DNA of 64,000 nt from Astrothelium macrocarpum. Lineage: Eukaryota; Ascomycota; Dothideomycetes; Trypetheliales; Trypetheliaceae. Each line of letters starts with the position of its first letter. Within the stretch, counting starts at the first letter, position 1. Where the stretch lies: the NCBI GenBank assembly GCA_021030915.1, contig JAGEMR010000057.1, positions 62,001 to 126,000 of the forward strand, read 5' to 3'. The position numbers and the translations under genes are program-made. The notes beneath the pieces were generated by a model. It searched no databases and had not been told where the DNA came from. It was given only the letters and a program-made list of their open reading frames with translations. Shown piece by piece: positions 9,613 through 22,119 of this stretch.

Positions 9613-11668
9613 TCATCCACCCTTGCGAATTTGTTCCTTTATCTGCAAAGTTTCGCGAGTACTGCGCAGCTCTACAGCCGTGGCTTTTCCGCTATCGTCG
9701 GTATGAAACGCAAATTGCCCGACTGGAATATTGCCGTAGGTGTCTTGGTCTACAATGAACCAACCCGGATCGGCCAAATACCAGGTCAGATTAGTAATAG
9801 GCACTTGCTGAGCGTAGTAGAGACTTGTAAAGCCGACAGAATTTCCCATTTCCAAGTTATTCGGATAAATGCGGAAGTCGAACGTAGGCCAACCACCTGC
9901 AGCAGCGAGTATGCCAGTCATGTTGATGCCCAAGCTCTTCCACTCCATGACTTTTAAAGCTGAGTAGCCGTCCGTACCGAAAGAAATGGATGAACTGCCA
10001 TTCATTGAAACGTAGGTGCCTGTGAAGCGTTCGATGGCTTGATCCTTCGCGATCTGCTCCAGTACTGGAAGCAGAGTATCCGCAAGCAAAGACGGGAGAG
10101 AGACTTGCAATTGCGGCAACGCAGAGGTATTGAAGTCAGCTGCAGTGAGAACTGTAAAGCCAAAGTCGTATTCTGGAAAGAGTAGGAAAGCCGTTGCATA
10201 CTGGCCCCCTGAAAAATGTCGTCAGTCGGTTCCATGAAAACTTTTTTTTGGCTTACAATTTCCGCCTTTTGAATAGACATCGACGATATGCCTGTGCCAC
10301 AATGTCAATGGAGTCGACAACACTACAGGCCATATTACATGACGTACCCATTTACCGACCTCCTATAAATTTCCCAGGATCGACCGGTGCCTTGGTTTTC
10401 GTCCGCAACAAAACTTATTGGCTTGAACCACCGGCGAGTCTGCGCAGGTGACAAAAGCGTGCTCTTCAGCATAGCTTTTCCGATGACAGCCATATCGTAG
10501 ATTGTAGAGAAGTAACCTCCCACCCTGAGCAGCATCAGCACATAGTCAGAAATAACTCGTAGGTGTGACTTTACGGCCCAAATAACCCCAATTCGCTATC
10601 CCACCCTGTTTCTGTGGGATCGCCAGGAATAGCGCCTTGGCTATTACGGCCATTTGGCACAGTGTAGAAGGTGTTTGATAATCCAAGAGGCTTCACAAGT
10701 GTCTGGTTGAACAGGCATTCAAACGTCATGTTAGTGACTCTTGAAAGGGCAATCGCAATGAGTGAAAAGGCCTCGTTGCTATAGACCGCTGTATGGGCGC
10801 TAGGAAACATTGGAGATGCTGTCGCAGCGCTTTTGATAATCTCTGCATATTTCTTAGCCGAAACCCAAAGCACGAGGAAATATCCAGTCACGTACCTTCT
10901 TCCGAGCATACCACATAGCTGTAATTGGACAGCTGATAACCACAGACAGGAACTTCGTCTCCTGGAAGCTTTGGAAAAGCTTGCGCATACGGTACTCCAG
11001 GGAGCGGATCAGTGGAGCCCGGCGGTGGGTAGATTGGGCTAAGAAATGCAAAATTCTTCGTGGCAAAATCCAACAAGGCATCTGATCTTGTGTCAGTAAG
11101 TACGAACTCTGATCTCGTAACGCTTCGTCTGCTGACAATTTCTTTCAATGCCACCCATATAGGCCGCAAGGTCGCCAAAGGTTATCTCCGTCCAGTCAGG
11201 GGTTACCGAGTTCCACGATTTTGAACTTAATTGGACCAGTTCCGGCAAGACACTTGCAACCAGTTTGCTCCAGAAGCCATCTCCTTCGAGGATCAGGGTG
11301 ATGTACGTTGTAAGAAGCTTCGATACACTGCCCAGGCGGTACAGAGTATTAGCATTGATATCCCGAGCGCCTCTACCAATCTTATTCAAATCAGAACTCC
11401 TGTGGTTGTGTTCATAAACCAATCCATCAGAGTGCAAGCTAAACATGCCAACGGAGAACGTGGTCTCATTGTACGGGAACGTGTCCACGTGCTCGTTGAG
11501 CGTTGCATTGATAGACGCCAGTGCAGCTTGAAATTTCGACTCATGAGGAAGTTGCGTCGGAGCTGGATATTGGGCACCATGTAGCGAGACTGGTGCAAGC
11601 TTTTGACTGGCAATAAGATGTGGAAGCAGCAGAAAGCTCGAAATCGTTGTCTTCATCTTGGATGGCAT
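9613..11668 (-). CDS. Secreted serine beta-lactamase-like protein (597 aa, six exons)
   Basis: Member of the beta-lactamase/penicillin-binding-protein-like serine hydrolases (class C type, PF00144), which fungi use as esterases, transesterases or peptidases of mostly unknown substrate. Coding order on the minus strand: 11137-11668, 10896-11081, 10575-10842, 10348-10524, 10257-10291 and 9613-10208; all joins are in frame. The N-terminus has a signal peptide (hydrophobic ISSFLLLPHLIA). The catalytic SxxK is SVSK at residues 114-117, the YxN motif is YSN near 260, and a KGG (KTG-like) occurs in VYSKGGNWGQY. Several Asn glycosylation sequons fit secretion. The first donor (GTCAGC) is unusual, yet it gives the expected RNY join. 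All catalytic elements are present, so it should be active; the substrate cannot be inferred. Confidence 0.85.
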
Positions 11669-14600
11669 TCGTGCATTAATACAATCAGGCTGATAAAGAG
11701 CAAGATGTTACTGCTCGAAGAAAAATCTTTTCGGACAGACACCCTTTTATACTCTTCTCGAGCATCAGCTGCTTGACTCGGACTACGGACAGGATGCCAT
11801 AACATGCACGAGCTCTAGCGGGATGACGTGCACAGGACCATTGTTCTATGTCTTGAATAAACGGACGCCGTCCGGCTGGACACCTACTATGGTGCTAGCC
11901 CGTTCCTTAGTCTCGTGCTTTTACTAGTTTTTCAATGTCAACTGCCAATCACTGTCTCTTAACGCGATGATCAAGTCTCTTGGCACGCAGTTCTACCAAT
12001 TGTGCGTGGGGATCGCAGGTGTAGTGCCTCAAGCGACCAGCAACATCCGTCGTTCATTCCTTTTCCACCCTGAAGAAAGTTTGCTCCCTTGAAGTTAGAC
12101 ACTCAATGGGGAGAAGAGCGGATCGTAACGATGAAAGATTAGATTGATTGATCTCGGAGGCTAGGGATGGACAAGTCGGTTGTCCCAGCAATTTGCAGGT
12201 ATATTAGCCAACGTTGATCGATCCTCTACTAGAGCTGTGTTTAGATTCCACAACCACTGCTATCAATGGTAGAACCAGGTCGTTCCGACAGTAAGCATAA
12301 GTGACTGTGACGCACGCCACTGACAAAAAGTGCAGCTTGGGAGACCTATTTTCATCGGTCAATCAAGAGTCTCGATAGCTCGAAAAGTCTGGCTATGCCC
12401 GTGTGCTGTCGTGGACAGGCCAAATTTTGAATAGCTTCATGAATCCCGAGTAATCCTGAACGAGCATGGTTGAGGTAGCCCCTGTGATCTGTTCAGCCAC
12501 TGCAGTCCTGACAAATCATACCCGGATCAGCACGCATCCTTCCGTAAGCGTTCCCCAGACGATAGGAAAATCCACTCACAGATTAAAGTAATTCGCTGAT
12601 GTTAACCAAATCGTGAGATCAGCCACCTCGGTGTCCCGGCGTAGAATTGGAAATACATGGTATCGCTTTACAGCACATCTGGCCGACTAATACAAGGTAA
12701 GGAATCGGGCCTATGCCGAAAATCCGTCAACTGTTCTATACATCGGCTTCCAAATAGCAGAGGTGTTGGTGTTGTATGCTTTATGTCCTGACAAGCTGTT
12801 CCGAGCACATAACTAAGCTAAGAAGTTGTTAGGCTAAAGTCTGTGTATGAAGTATGATCGGGCCTAGCCAGGCGCACCGCATCTTGTTGATCTTTATCTG
12901 GATGGCATGCTTTCTGTTGTGATGATATTACCAGCGATTCAGCTAGATGCCTTCGGCGATCCGAGCTTCTGCATCAAGTTATAAAAGCGACCAAGGGTTT
13001 GAGATGTCTTTTGCGAACCGGTGTCGTGTAAGAAAGTTGTGTCGTCCAAGCTTGGCGAATGTTTCGACCATCACGCAGCCACGAATATCTCATCAACTAC
13101 CTCCTGACCACTCCTGATTTTGTGAAGGCGGACTTTGAGGAGCAGTCTCTCTTTGTAGGCAAAATATTTTCGAAAATTTTTACAATTATTTTTGGCTGTA
13201 GAATTCTCTCGTCTCGGACAAATCTTCTCCCGTCTCAACTTTCGACTGAATTGTCTTCGCCAATAATGGTTTGACAAAGCTAAAACCATTAAGATAAGAC
13301 TTGTGAGTCTTGCGCTTCTTATTGCATCAAAATTTCCTCAAAGGTTTGAAGAAAATTTTGGCACCAAATAATTATTCTGAAATTTTTTGACTCGGGACCA
13401 GAATGGTCCATCTCTTGGAGGTGCAGGGTTGTTCGAGCGGAAGTGTGACGTCATTCATAAGCATCACTCGGACAAAAACTTGGCAGCATCGGGCCCACGC
13501 TAAGCAACCGGTGGGCGTAAATCGTATTCCGTGATTGCTGACTCTTCGTTTACCAATGCAGTTTTGTGTGAGCAGCGTTGCCCGTCATTTTGTTTTTGTT
13601 TTTGCCATCCCACTTCCGAATTCCAAGTAGACGACATAGGGACCTACTCATACGTCGATATCCTGATTCGGTATGAGTGAATACTTGTCACCACATCACT
13701 AAAAATTTCATGTCAGATGTAACTGTTGGCACAAGTGATCATCCGAACGACTCAATGAGCCAACATTTTGCACTTACATACGCCCGAAATTGAAGGCATG
13801 AACGCCTCGCCGTCACCCGCAGCATACGCAAAGCTGCCATCTCGGCCATGGTCGGTCGTACGTGCAGATGGCTCGGTACGATACGATATTCTACTACTTT
13901 TTCTTGTTTGTACTCCAGAACTTTTTCTTTGAAATATGCGGTGTGCTCTTTGTTTTTCAGATCTCTCTTTTTTGGACTTTTACAAAGAGGACTCTGTTTG
14001 TTTTGCCTAGTTTAGTTCTCACTGGCTGTCGATGAGAGGCAACCCATTCGCCTTGATACAGAATAGCTCAGGAGCATCACAAACTCGAATTACTGGCTAG
14101 AACAATATGGTCTCTAATTTCTTGGAACTGATTGGTCGAACAACATCGTGTCAGCCGCGAGCTCACCGCAAATCTAAGATGACTTGCTTATCTTTGTCAA
14201 CTCTAAGGAAAAATCTTGTCACGACCTGTCTACAAATGAGCAGGAACATCATGTCTCACTTTGGCGTCCGCATTCACCCGCTGGGTATTGATATAGATCG
14301 ACTTAATCGCAGCGCGGCCTAAACGCAGACGACACTCGGAGCGCAGAGGCTGAATAACTCATGCAGCTTACTATCAGCTAGGTGTTAGATCGGTTGGATC
14401 TGTGTAACGGAACAGTACGTGCGGGACGGCTCGCTTGTCGAGAAATGCTTGATTCCACGCGGGTATGTACCGATACTGCATACAGCTGCTTCACCGACCC
14501 CAGGCACCCGCTCTTCCCAGCCGCTGGAAGCCCTCTAAACGACCCGCTCGCCTTGCTCTATTGTGACTGCCATTACCTTTCGCCAATCTTTGACTATTGC

Positions 14601-16030
14601 TTATTTGTCGTGAGAGATGCTTCATGCGTGACATGGTCTCAATACATCCAGCTTACTGTACCTCTGTTTCGAGTGATTGCAGCGTATGAGTGAACCCGCC
14701 ATAAGGGTCCGTCCCGTGAAATACCGTAGATCTCTTTAGCTGCGATTGATCTGCGCCGATTACATTTCTAGCATCAGATCAATACAAACGCCGCAAAGTA
14801 TTACTGATGCGGGATGGTCAGCTGGTAATAACTATGTAACCATGTCTTCATCATTGTATACCAGTACTCAAGATCTGAAGCATATATCTGCAAGATCTCA
14901 ATCAAGTACGCTTATTTAGACGACAGATGGTCTATACATTGTTGAATACAAAAGGTGTTGATTGCTGAATAGTATGTTAGAAACTGGGGCTCAAACTTGG
15001 GCCGATTAGACGATCGCCTGTTCAGTCTGATAATCCACGCCTGGTCATGAAGGGATAGCTTTAGAAAGGTCCTGTTCGGCATGCCAGCTCATCGACGACC
15101 TTTGTTGGCAGCCACGGTATACTCAACGCTTGAAATAGAGTTCGGACTGAGTCGATTCTGCAGTGTGGGCATATATTGGCTCTTATGATGGGGGCGTCTG
15201 ACTACCTATCTCTCACAGGGACGTCAGCTTCCTTGTTCGTTCGCTCATCAGAGCGCATTTTCCTCAAAAACTTCGAATTGTAGGCATCGACACCGGCACA
15301 GACATATAATTGATGAATCTTCTCAACGTCTGGCTCAAGACAGCGTGTTTGAAGGTTTTGACATCTCAAGGCTCACATCGAACAATCGTGTGAATTCCTC
15401 GAGAAATGAGGTAACGAGTGTTGTGATTCGGTGGGTGCGCTTAACAGAAGCGTCAAGCGGCGGAATTCTTAGTTCTAGGCCCTTCTACCCTACTCCGAAA
15501 AAAAGTGAGCAAGTCGTATACGCCACTCGTTAAAGGTGTGGACGGCCGGACCATTACAAACTTTCTTTTTTACATTCTTTGAAGAACATTGGCTACGGTG
15601 CTCGAATGATAAGACCGGATGTGTATCGACCATGCCGATCCCAATGTCAGCACTTATGCAAAAATCTGTTCCATACTTGACATTCACATCGAACAAAATC
15701 ATTGTATGGCCGCTGACGGGTGGTATCACGTACATATTTGTCACTCGTTGTGCTCACATCAGACACCGTGGCTTGCCTATTGTAAGTCCGTGCCGTCAAC
15801 GCGTTAGAACTGGCCCAATAACAATTTTGCATTCTTATCATTAGAGTAATACGGATGAAGAAAAAAGAATAATCAATATCGTTAGAAATGAGAAAATTTC
15901 AAAGTCTGTACCTATCTCTGTTAAGAAAGACCAACCACTTACGTAGAGAATGCACAGGCGTTCAAGATAATATAAGACCATCTCTAAGGAACCTCATCCA
16001 GTCCTCAGATAGACCTAATCTTTTGTCGAA
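11669..16030. other. 4.4 kb gene-poor stretch
   Basis: Only short, unrelated open frames occur on both strands; none has a recognisable motif, a good start context or a convincing splice partner. Base composition is unremarkable apart from an A+T-rich patch around 13150-13400. Nothing with RNA-gene or repeat structure was recognised. Confidence 0.5.
11745..11751 (-). promoter_or_regulatory. TATA box of the beta-lactamase-like gene
   Basis: TATAAAA on the minus strand, 77 bp upstream of the ATG. Position and orientation suit a core promoter. Confidence 0.5.
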
Positions 16031-17014
16031 ATGTATTCCCTCGAGCGAGCTGCGTCTAGATCATTTTATTCGTATTCGAAACTCCCTGATGCCCTGATAG
16101 GCCTGACTTGGCTTGCAAAGTCAATGTCTTCACATGCATACACGATCTGGCTCTTCACCTGCAATGATTTAAAGACAATCGTCGTGCCAAGTACTGCTTT
16201 TGCCCTGCTTCATCAGGTGGGGAGCCGGAGCTTTGGAGTAATCGATGACCGAGAGAACGAGACGTTGCGGTTGTGCACCCAAACATTCACCGTAGCGACC
16301 TGGGCTTGGTTGAATCTTCTTCCCTTCACCATAAACAATCAACGACAATCCGAGAGTATTGAAGAAGACAAGCACAATAAACCATGGCGTCCTCTGCCTC
16401 AGGAGCGCGTGACGCCTCAACAAGCCAAAACTTGGATGTTGGCAATATATCCAGTGACATTCCTAGTGAGCTTCTATCTCGGTGTTTCATTATACAGCAT
16501 CATTCTTCTAGGATTAGGAATATGGCACAACGAACTCCACGGAGCCGATACAAACTGGGTCATCCGTAATTTTCTCAATGGCTGTGGATTTGTGTGCTAT
16601 CTATCTGGGGCACTCCAGATTGCACTCCAGATCCCAGTATTCGCAAATCACACTCTTCGAAACTGGTTTCTTATCATCGGCGCTATTGTTTTCTCCACAA
16701 TACAGATACAGGATATTTACGATCAAGCCGGTGACCGGAAACGAGCTCGCAAAACAGCCCCGCTAGTACTGGGAGACTATGCCGCGAGGTGGACGATTGC
16801 CTTGCCGACAGCTTTCTGGTGTTGGTTTTGTCCCTGGTTCTGGTCGTCTTCGATTAGTGGATATGCCCTTTGCATGCTGGTTGGGGGCACAGTTGCTATC
16901 CGAACGCTATCGCGGAGGTCGGTTGAGGAAGACAAGACCACATTTCGGGTATGGAACTTGTGGCTCGTATCACTCTATACCTTGCCACTTATTCAATTGG
17001 GCTCAGTCAGCTGA
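16031..17014 (+). CDS. UbiA-family prenyltransferase or terpene cyclase-like membrane enzyme (327 aa)
   Basis: Integral membrane enzyme of the UbiA superfamily, which transfers or cyclises isoprenyl diphosphates using two Asp-rich Mg-binding motifs. One exon encodes several hydrophobic segments. The second motif is canonical: QDIYDQAGDRKRARKTAPLVLGD (residues about 227-249). The first motif region reads ESIEEDKHNKPWRPLP (about 106-121). It keeps EED and the NKPWRPLP tail common in fungal members but lacks a classic NDxxD. Such variants occur in fungal UbiA-like proteins, some of which make terpenoids. No polyketide synthase, terpene synthase, P450 or other pathway gene lies nearby, so its product cannot be inferred. 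Upstream and downstream are gene-poor. Confidence 0.85.
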   Translation: MYSLERAASRSFYSYSKLPDALIGLTWLAKSMSSHAYTIWLFTCNDLKTIVVPSTAFALLHQVGSRSFGVIDDRENETLRLCTQTFTVATWAWLNLLPFTINNQRQSESIEEDKHNKPWRPLPQERVTPQQAKTWMLAIYPVTFLVSFYLGVSLYSIILLGLGIWHNELHGADTNWVIRNFLNGCGFVCYLSGALQIALQIPVFANHTLRNWFLIIGAIVFSTIQIQDIYDQAGDRKRARKTAPLVLGDYAARWTIALPTAFWCWFCPWFWSSSISGYALCMLVGGTVAIRTLSRRSVEEDKTTFRVWNLWLVSLYTLPLIQLGSVS

Positions 17015-19040
17015 TAAAGCTTGTGCTGTTTGTGCTGTGTCTAGCATCAGAGGCTTTAAATCAGAAGCGTGAACTATTTGAAAGCGCGTTGTCGTGCAAT
17101 TTGGCGTAGGGATCAATAGAGTAGTGGGTCCGTGCGGACTTGTGGCTGACACGAAATTCCGCACACAAAAATGTACCTATGTTTTCAGTCCACCTTTTTA
17201 TTATTGTATAGATCAGGAATAAACATATTTTCAACCGAACTCTATCTCGAATCAATTCTAAACGGCGGATTAATGTTGTTGGTGAAAATGGAATTATGAC
17301 TCAAAAGTCATCAGCGTTACTTTGCAGTAGCCGCAACAAGTTGTGGTGTGCGTGATTTTCGAGTACGATTTTCTGTCAGCCGCCACTTTACGTTTACAAG
17401 CTAGCTGACCACAGCAATCGATTCAATCAATCTGATTGACTTGTCCCATTTTCATCTTGAGCGGTGAAAAAGGAGTGGTGTATCTGCATGCTTTCGTGGC
17501 GTTACAGAAATAGATATGCGTGAAGAAAGACATCACTAAGTGCCGTAATCGAGGAAATTGTGGAAAGCTATCCAGATAGCCTTGTGACGCAGATCCATTC
17601 AAATCGGCTCACTATGCTTCTATCACACCTAGATTCCTGCACGAGCGGCACAGCAAAATGCATAGCGCCTGAAAATGAGCATCAGTACGTTCCAGATATA
17701 CATCCATTGGTATCCGCCTTTTGCAGCGACTTTTGGTCCTCACACTTCTTTAATTGGTAATCACTTTTTTCTAAAGTTAAGAGATGTAGCCTGGTTGGTA
17801 AACGCGCGCTGTTGGCGTCCCGTACGAACGCAGTCGGTCAACCTTAGCTATTCGCGCCTCACCCCAGCCGAATCTCCCTCTCAAGGCCATGCAGTGGGGT
17901 CGGTTTTGTGTTACATATGGGCTCTCCGCTTTAAGCTGTTGGAGGTTTTTCTCTATGTCTTCTGATGTCCCATGCCGCTACACAGTCTCCTTTTAATCAG
18001 AATTCCTGAATACGTCTTTCTTAAGAAAACGATCAGTGGCCTACGCATTGAATCTCATGCTGACATCGTCAGTGCTGGAGCGGTGTTCGCTCTCTTGAGA
18101 TTGCTACTGTTGGCATCCGGATTTGGGCGCTCAGCATCCTCACCGAGCGTATCGTATGCAAGATTACCATATGAACTCTCAACTCATCACGTTCAGCAGT
18201 ATACTTTGGAAAGGTAACATGCTTTCCCATTTCCCCAAGGAAGATTGTCAATATTCCATACCAATCACATCCAAAGTATTGGGGGAAAAAAAAAAAACGT
18301 GTTTTGCGCCTAAATATATAATTATGAGATACCCACAAGGATAATCCGCTGGATGTTTGTAAAATCACTGCAAGGAGAAGAATCGTTGCAGTAGTGAAGC
18401 TAGGAGGATAAAAGTTGATTGCACAAATCTACCTTAGGTTCCAGTAGAGACTGCTCTACCAGGAACCAGTCTCAAAACGGACAACTTTTTCCACGTTCTC
18501 AACCAGACAGCCACTTCCTTTAACACTTTTCTAAACGGATGAAATTGTAAAGTAGAAGTAAGTGATCAGAGCAAAACAGAAGCTAAGCCGAAGTTGAGCT
18601 TATCGCGATTCAGCTGAAAGCCTCCGCAACATGACGCTAGCCAAAGAGGGTAGCGGGAGGCGCTAGGCTCGGCTGAGCCTGTTGATAAGCGACTCTTAGC
18701 CCAAACCTGATGGGAGCATGTGGAATTCCACGCTGAACAATGACTAAGCGACCTGGCTCTCATCATGAGTACCTCTGCAACCTTGAGCTTGTCCTGGCGG
18801 TCCAGAATAGCTAGCTCGAGGATTCTTAGGTTTGCCTAAGTATGTAACATGCATCCGCCGTCGCAAATTCGGGTCATCCCCCTGCACTGTGGTCTTTTCC
18901 TTGACATCAGTGGCTCAGATTCGGGAAAGAGGCCCGCACCTCTTCTATTGATGTAATTTCTCGTCTTTCTACAAGTTGTCGCGACCCTGCTGTATCCGTG
19001 ACCAATACCGTCACATTCAGTCTTTGCCGCCGAGTTCGAA
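17015..19040. other. 2 kb gene-poor stretch
   Basis: Short frames only (for example near 17560-18220 and 18566-18766), with no recognisable domain. An A-run at about 18287-18297 is the only simple-sequence feature noted. Confidence 0.45.
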
Positions 19041-19585
19041 ATGAGCTATTTGGAAGCCAAGTCATGTGGAACTTGCAAACCGATCTTTCATAGTCGTTGG
19101 GTAGAGAAAGCCTTGTATAAATCCGCGGAATGCGAGCTCAAGAATGACAATAATGAGCCCAAGGACTCATGCGGCTCTTCTATATCTGACTTTGAGTGTT
19201 ATGGAGAACATCTTGGGTGACTATTGTAGCAACAAATGATTCGAAACCGCGGACCGATGTAAAGCTTGAGTCTCCTCGGGGTCATAGCATTCTAGAACTT
19301 GAGCGATCTGCCAAATGCGGCTGTTATCTATGCCCTACGTTCCGGGACAAAACCCGTGCTGAGATGGAGAGATATGGAAAGGATAACATTGATCGGCTAT
19401 CCAGCGTTGTAGTAGCGAGACCGGGTCAAGAGCCAGCATTTGATTCTGAGATTATCCATCTGTACCATTCATTTTTCTTCGAAGGAGAAATTGAAGTTGG
19501 GTCTGAATCTTCCGTAGCTGGAGTTATACTCTGGAGATGTCTATTTCCACTCATCAGAGAAAAGACATGCGGCAGTCGAGTCTGA
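19041..19585 (+). pseudogene. Decayed fragment resembling the N-terminal region of HET-domain proteins
   Basis: A short frame opens with MSYLEAKSCGTCKPIFHSRW at 19041. It stops at 19218-19220, after the second piece has already opened in another frame. That piece contains GHSILELERSAKCGCYLCPTF (about 19281-19343), followed by about 75 residues. The pattern of an early CxxC, then 'H..LELE.SA..GC.LC', is what precedes the HET domain in fungal heterokaryon-incompatibility-type proteins. No GT-AG intron of plausible length restores the frame. The HET domain itself was not recognised downstream. I therefore read it as a truncated, frameshifted relic. The family assignment is an inference from a short pattern and could be wrong. 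Confidence 0.35.
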
Positions 19586-21994
19586 TAGCAGCTGTGTTGG
19601 AACTTAGCGTCATACCAATTAGTCATTGGTCTGGTCCGCTAAATGACCGATGGCTTAAAATCTATGGTCCACTTATCGAGATAACTCTAGATGACATAGA
19701 TTTGTCATTTCTGAGGCAACTCTTCTTCAGAAGCTTACGCTTGTGGACCAACACTACATGGGTCCCAATGAATTTGCTGAAGCCTTGGACCACGAAGCGC
19801 TTTATTCTAAATAGCCTGAAGCGGGACAAGTACTATTCTACGCATATTTTAAAAATGAGACTGAGGCTCAGGCGTCGAAAGGGAAACTTTCGTAGGAATC
19901 AGAAGCGCTCATAGTGGAACCGAAGAGAGACTGTTATCAGCGATTGGCCTGGCTGCAAATCTGCCATAGCACACCCTTGCTCGATTTCTGGAGTCAGAAC
20001 AAAACGATATATTGGCTAGCATGACATCGAAGATGACTGAAAGGCATAAACTTGTGTTTAGAAAGATTAGCCACCAAAAACCTACGCTGAATGCCAAAGG
20101 AAAGAGTAGAAGTTTGATTTCCCGAAGTGTACAATGTATGAGCTCTGCGGTATGGGTTGTCTTGAGATAATATTGTATTCTTCAATTTTGAATGGCTTCT
20201 TTTCAAGGGAAAGCATGCGCCACACCTGTCAGAAAGCTCCGGACGCTTTCTGAAACTTGAACGGTTCAAGAGGACTTTGATACTTGGGCTACCGTACCAA
20301 ATTCTACCACCTCACCCATTAAGCATCAGTTCAGCAAGAGAAAACGATACTTCTTCTGTAAGGTCTCCAAGACCAGCATGACTGATCGGCGACTAACCTC
20401 CTCATAGTATTGGTAAACAAATGTATGTTATCAGGGGTCAAGTCACATGCATAGACGATGTTGCCAAATCTTATCAGGCTAGTGCCTATTTAGGGTTGGG
20501 GCCCTCTGAATGGCCCAACTGAGCAATTGTAGGAGCTCAAAACTCTGCAGGGTGATTGGTAGTCGTCGTAGGATTTGGCGGCTTTGGTCGTGGCTGGCTG
20601 AAGATCTGCCTCGGCCCTTCCCGGCCGGCTTCCGTCCTATGCACGTCCCTGGCAGCAGATCACTTCAAGGCATCTTCAAACATTTCAGATCACTGTTCGA
20701 AGCGCGAAGCGCCGTCATTGCGGGCCTTAGGTTCCACTAGAGCGAATTGTACGAGATGTACCACGCCTGACGTCGTGCTAACTGGACGAGCGTGTGTGGG
20801 GGCAAGGCACATGAATCAAGATCGATGGAGCTCAGTCAATTATCAAGGCTAGCACGGCTTTAATCATAATTTGACATGATCTGCTAACTATTGAACTACC
20901 GTCAAGGCAAGATACAAGGTTTGATACAGAATTCGAGGTTGGATCCGTGTACGCGCTGAACTCCACAGCCAAAGTGGCCCGCCCCTCTTCAACGCGATGC
21001 TCCAAGCCCGATCGAGTATTAACACTATAGAGATTTTGGTGCGTCCGAATGTTGTCTTATCAAATGCTCGTATATTGCTTGCCATTATCGATCATCTTGT
21101 TGAGAGCCTCGCTCCCGAGAAACATCATTACGAAATTCTCTCCCAAAAATCTTCCAGATTGTCTACTACCGATTCCAGCTGAACTACGATTAGGCGAAAT
21201 TGCCTTTTGTTTAAGGCTTCATTTAATGCTCAAACGCGTGACAACCTTGCTTCGTCATAAGCCGGCTGCAAGTTCTGGATGAAATTACTGTGATATCCCG
21301 AGAAATTTGCAGTCCTTGCCCCTAAATGAATCTTTAGAATACTAAACTAGATTGGATTTAGCCAAGTCGATCGCGGTGACTCCTACGCCGATCTCAATTC
21401 ATTTGCTTATCCGGATGACTTCAAGCAGGGGTCCGCTCAGCCGGTAAACTATGCAGGGCAACGCGGTGACCGCGGAACCTTGGACCTAGCTGGACAGAGT
21501 CTCCGTGGCTGGCGAATTCAACGGGAAAATGACCCTGATCAAGTTCATCACCTCGTGTATCGCTTCTTCGATTTGCTACGCCATCTTCTCGTGGACAGAT
21601 CTTTCAGTGTTTGCAGTCCGAAAAGAAGTTTATTCCCCGGCTTGTTAAGACAGAAAAGCTTCAATATCGAAAAATAACCCTAATAACGCTGGTTTTAGAA
21701 TTTTTCGACCGTCTTGCGGGGTCCAAAGATTGCTGTGGTGTTCCATACAGTGGGGAGTGGCTTTCGCTAGGTTCACCCCTTTGGATCATACTCTCCCCCC
21801 TTTTAAAAATGAGATATGCTCAGGAGCGCAGTATGTCCTCACATCTTTTAATCATTTACCGATCCAAGGTAGGACGCTAGTGCTGAGGTGGAGACAGAAG
21901 ACGCTTTTGCCTATGCTTTTCTCTCCTATTAACCCCACAGCGACTATTTTCAGAATCTGTAGGAATGATGGTATGCCTGAAAAGATCTGCTGCC
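19586..21994. other. Degenerate region left of the inverted-repeat element
   Basis: It contains protein-like scraps in several frames interrupted by stops: 19650-19990 (+), 20540-20850 (+), and 21480-21990 (+) with a hydrophobic stretch. None can be assembled into a gene by splicing or named. The impression is of old genes in decay next to the element. Confidence 0.4.
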
Positions 21995-22016
21995 GGCAGG
22001 GGTCGGAAGGATCATT
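21995..22016 (+). repeat. Left terminal inverted repeat
   Basis: 22 bp, perfect inverted match to 24647-24668. Beyond it the two ends diverge but keep related GGATAGCATA-type motifs. Confidence 0.9.
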
Positions 22017-22052
22017 AAGGTATGGCATCATTATGCAGGATTCTGGATTATT

Positions 22053-22067
22053 TGGATAGCATAGGAT
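22053..22067 (+). repeat. Left subterminal inverted repeat
   Basis: TGGATAGCATAGGAT, matched in inverse orientation at 24607-24621. A GGATAGCATA copy follows at once, then a near-palindrome around 22078-22092 (CCTGGATTATCCAGG). Such subterminal arrays are typical transposase-binding regions. Confidence 0.75.
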
Positions 22068-22119
22068 AGCATAATAATCCTGGATTATCCAGGGGTATAT
22101 CCGATAATTCCGATTTTAT

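Noticed and set aside
13059..13289. Overlapping 71-72 residue frames on both strands
   Set aside because: They sit in an A+T-rich patch without start context or motifs; probably chance.
15490..15844. Open frames of 84-102 residues on both strands
   Set aside because: They overlap each other, lack motifs and do not connect to the UbiA gene downstream.
21989..21996. 8-bp target-site duplication of a hAT-type insertion
   Set aside because: GCTGCCGG on the left and CCTGGAAG on the right do not match, also not with small shifts.
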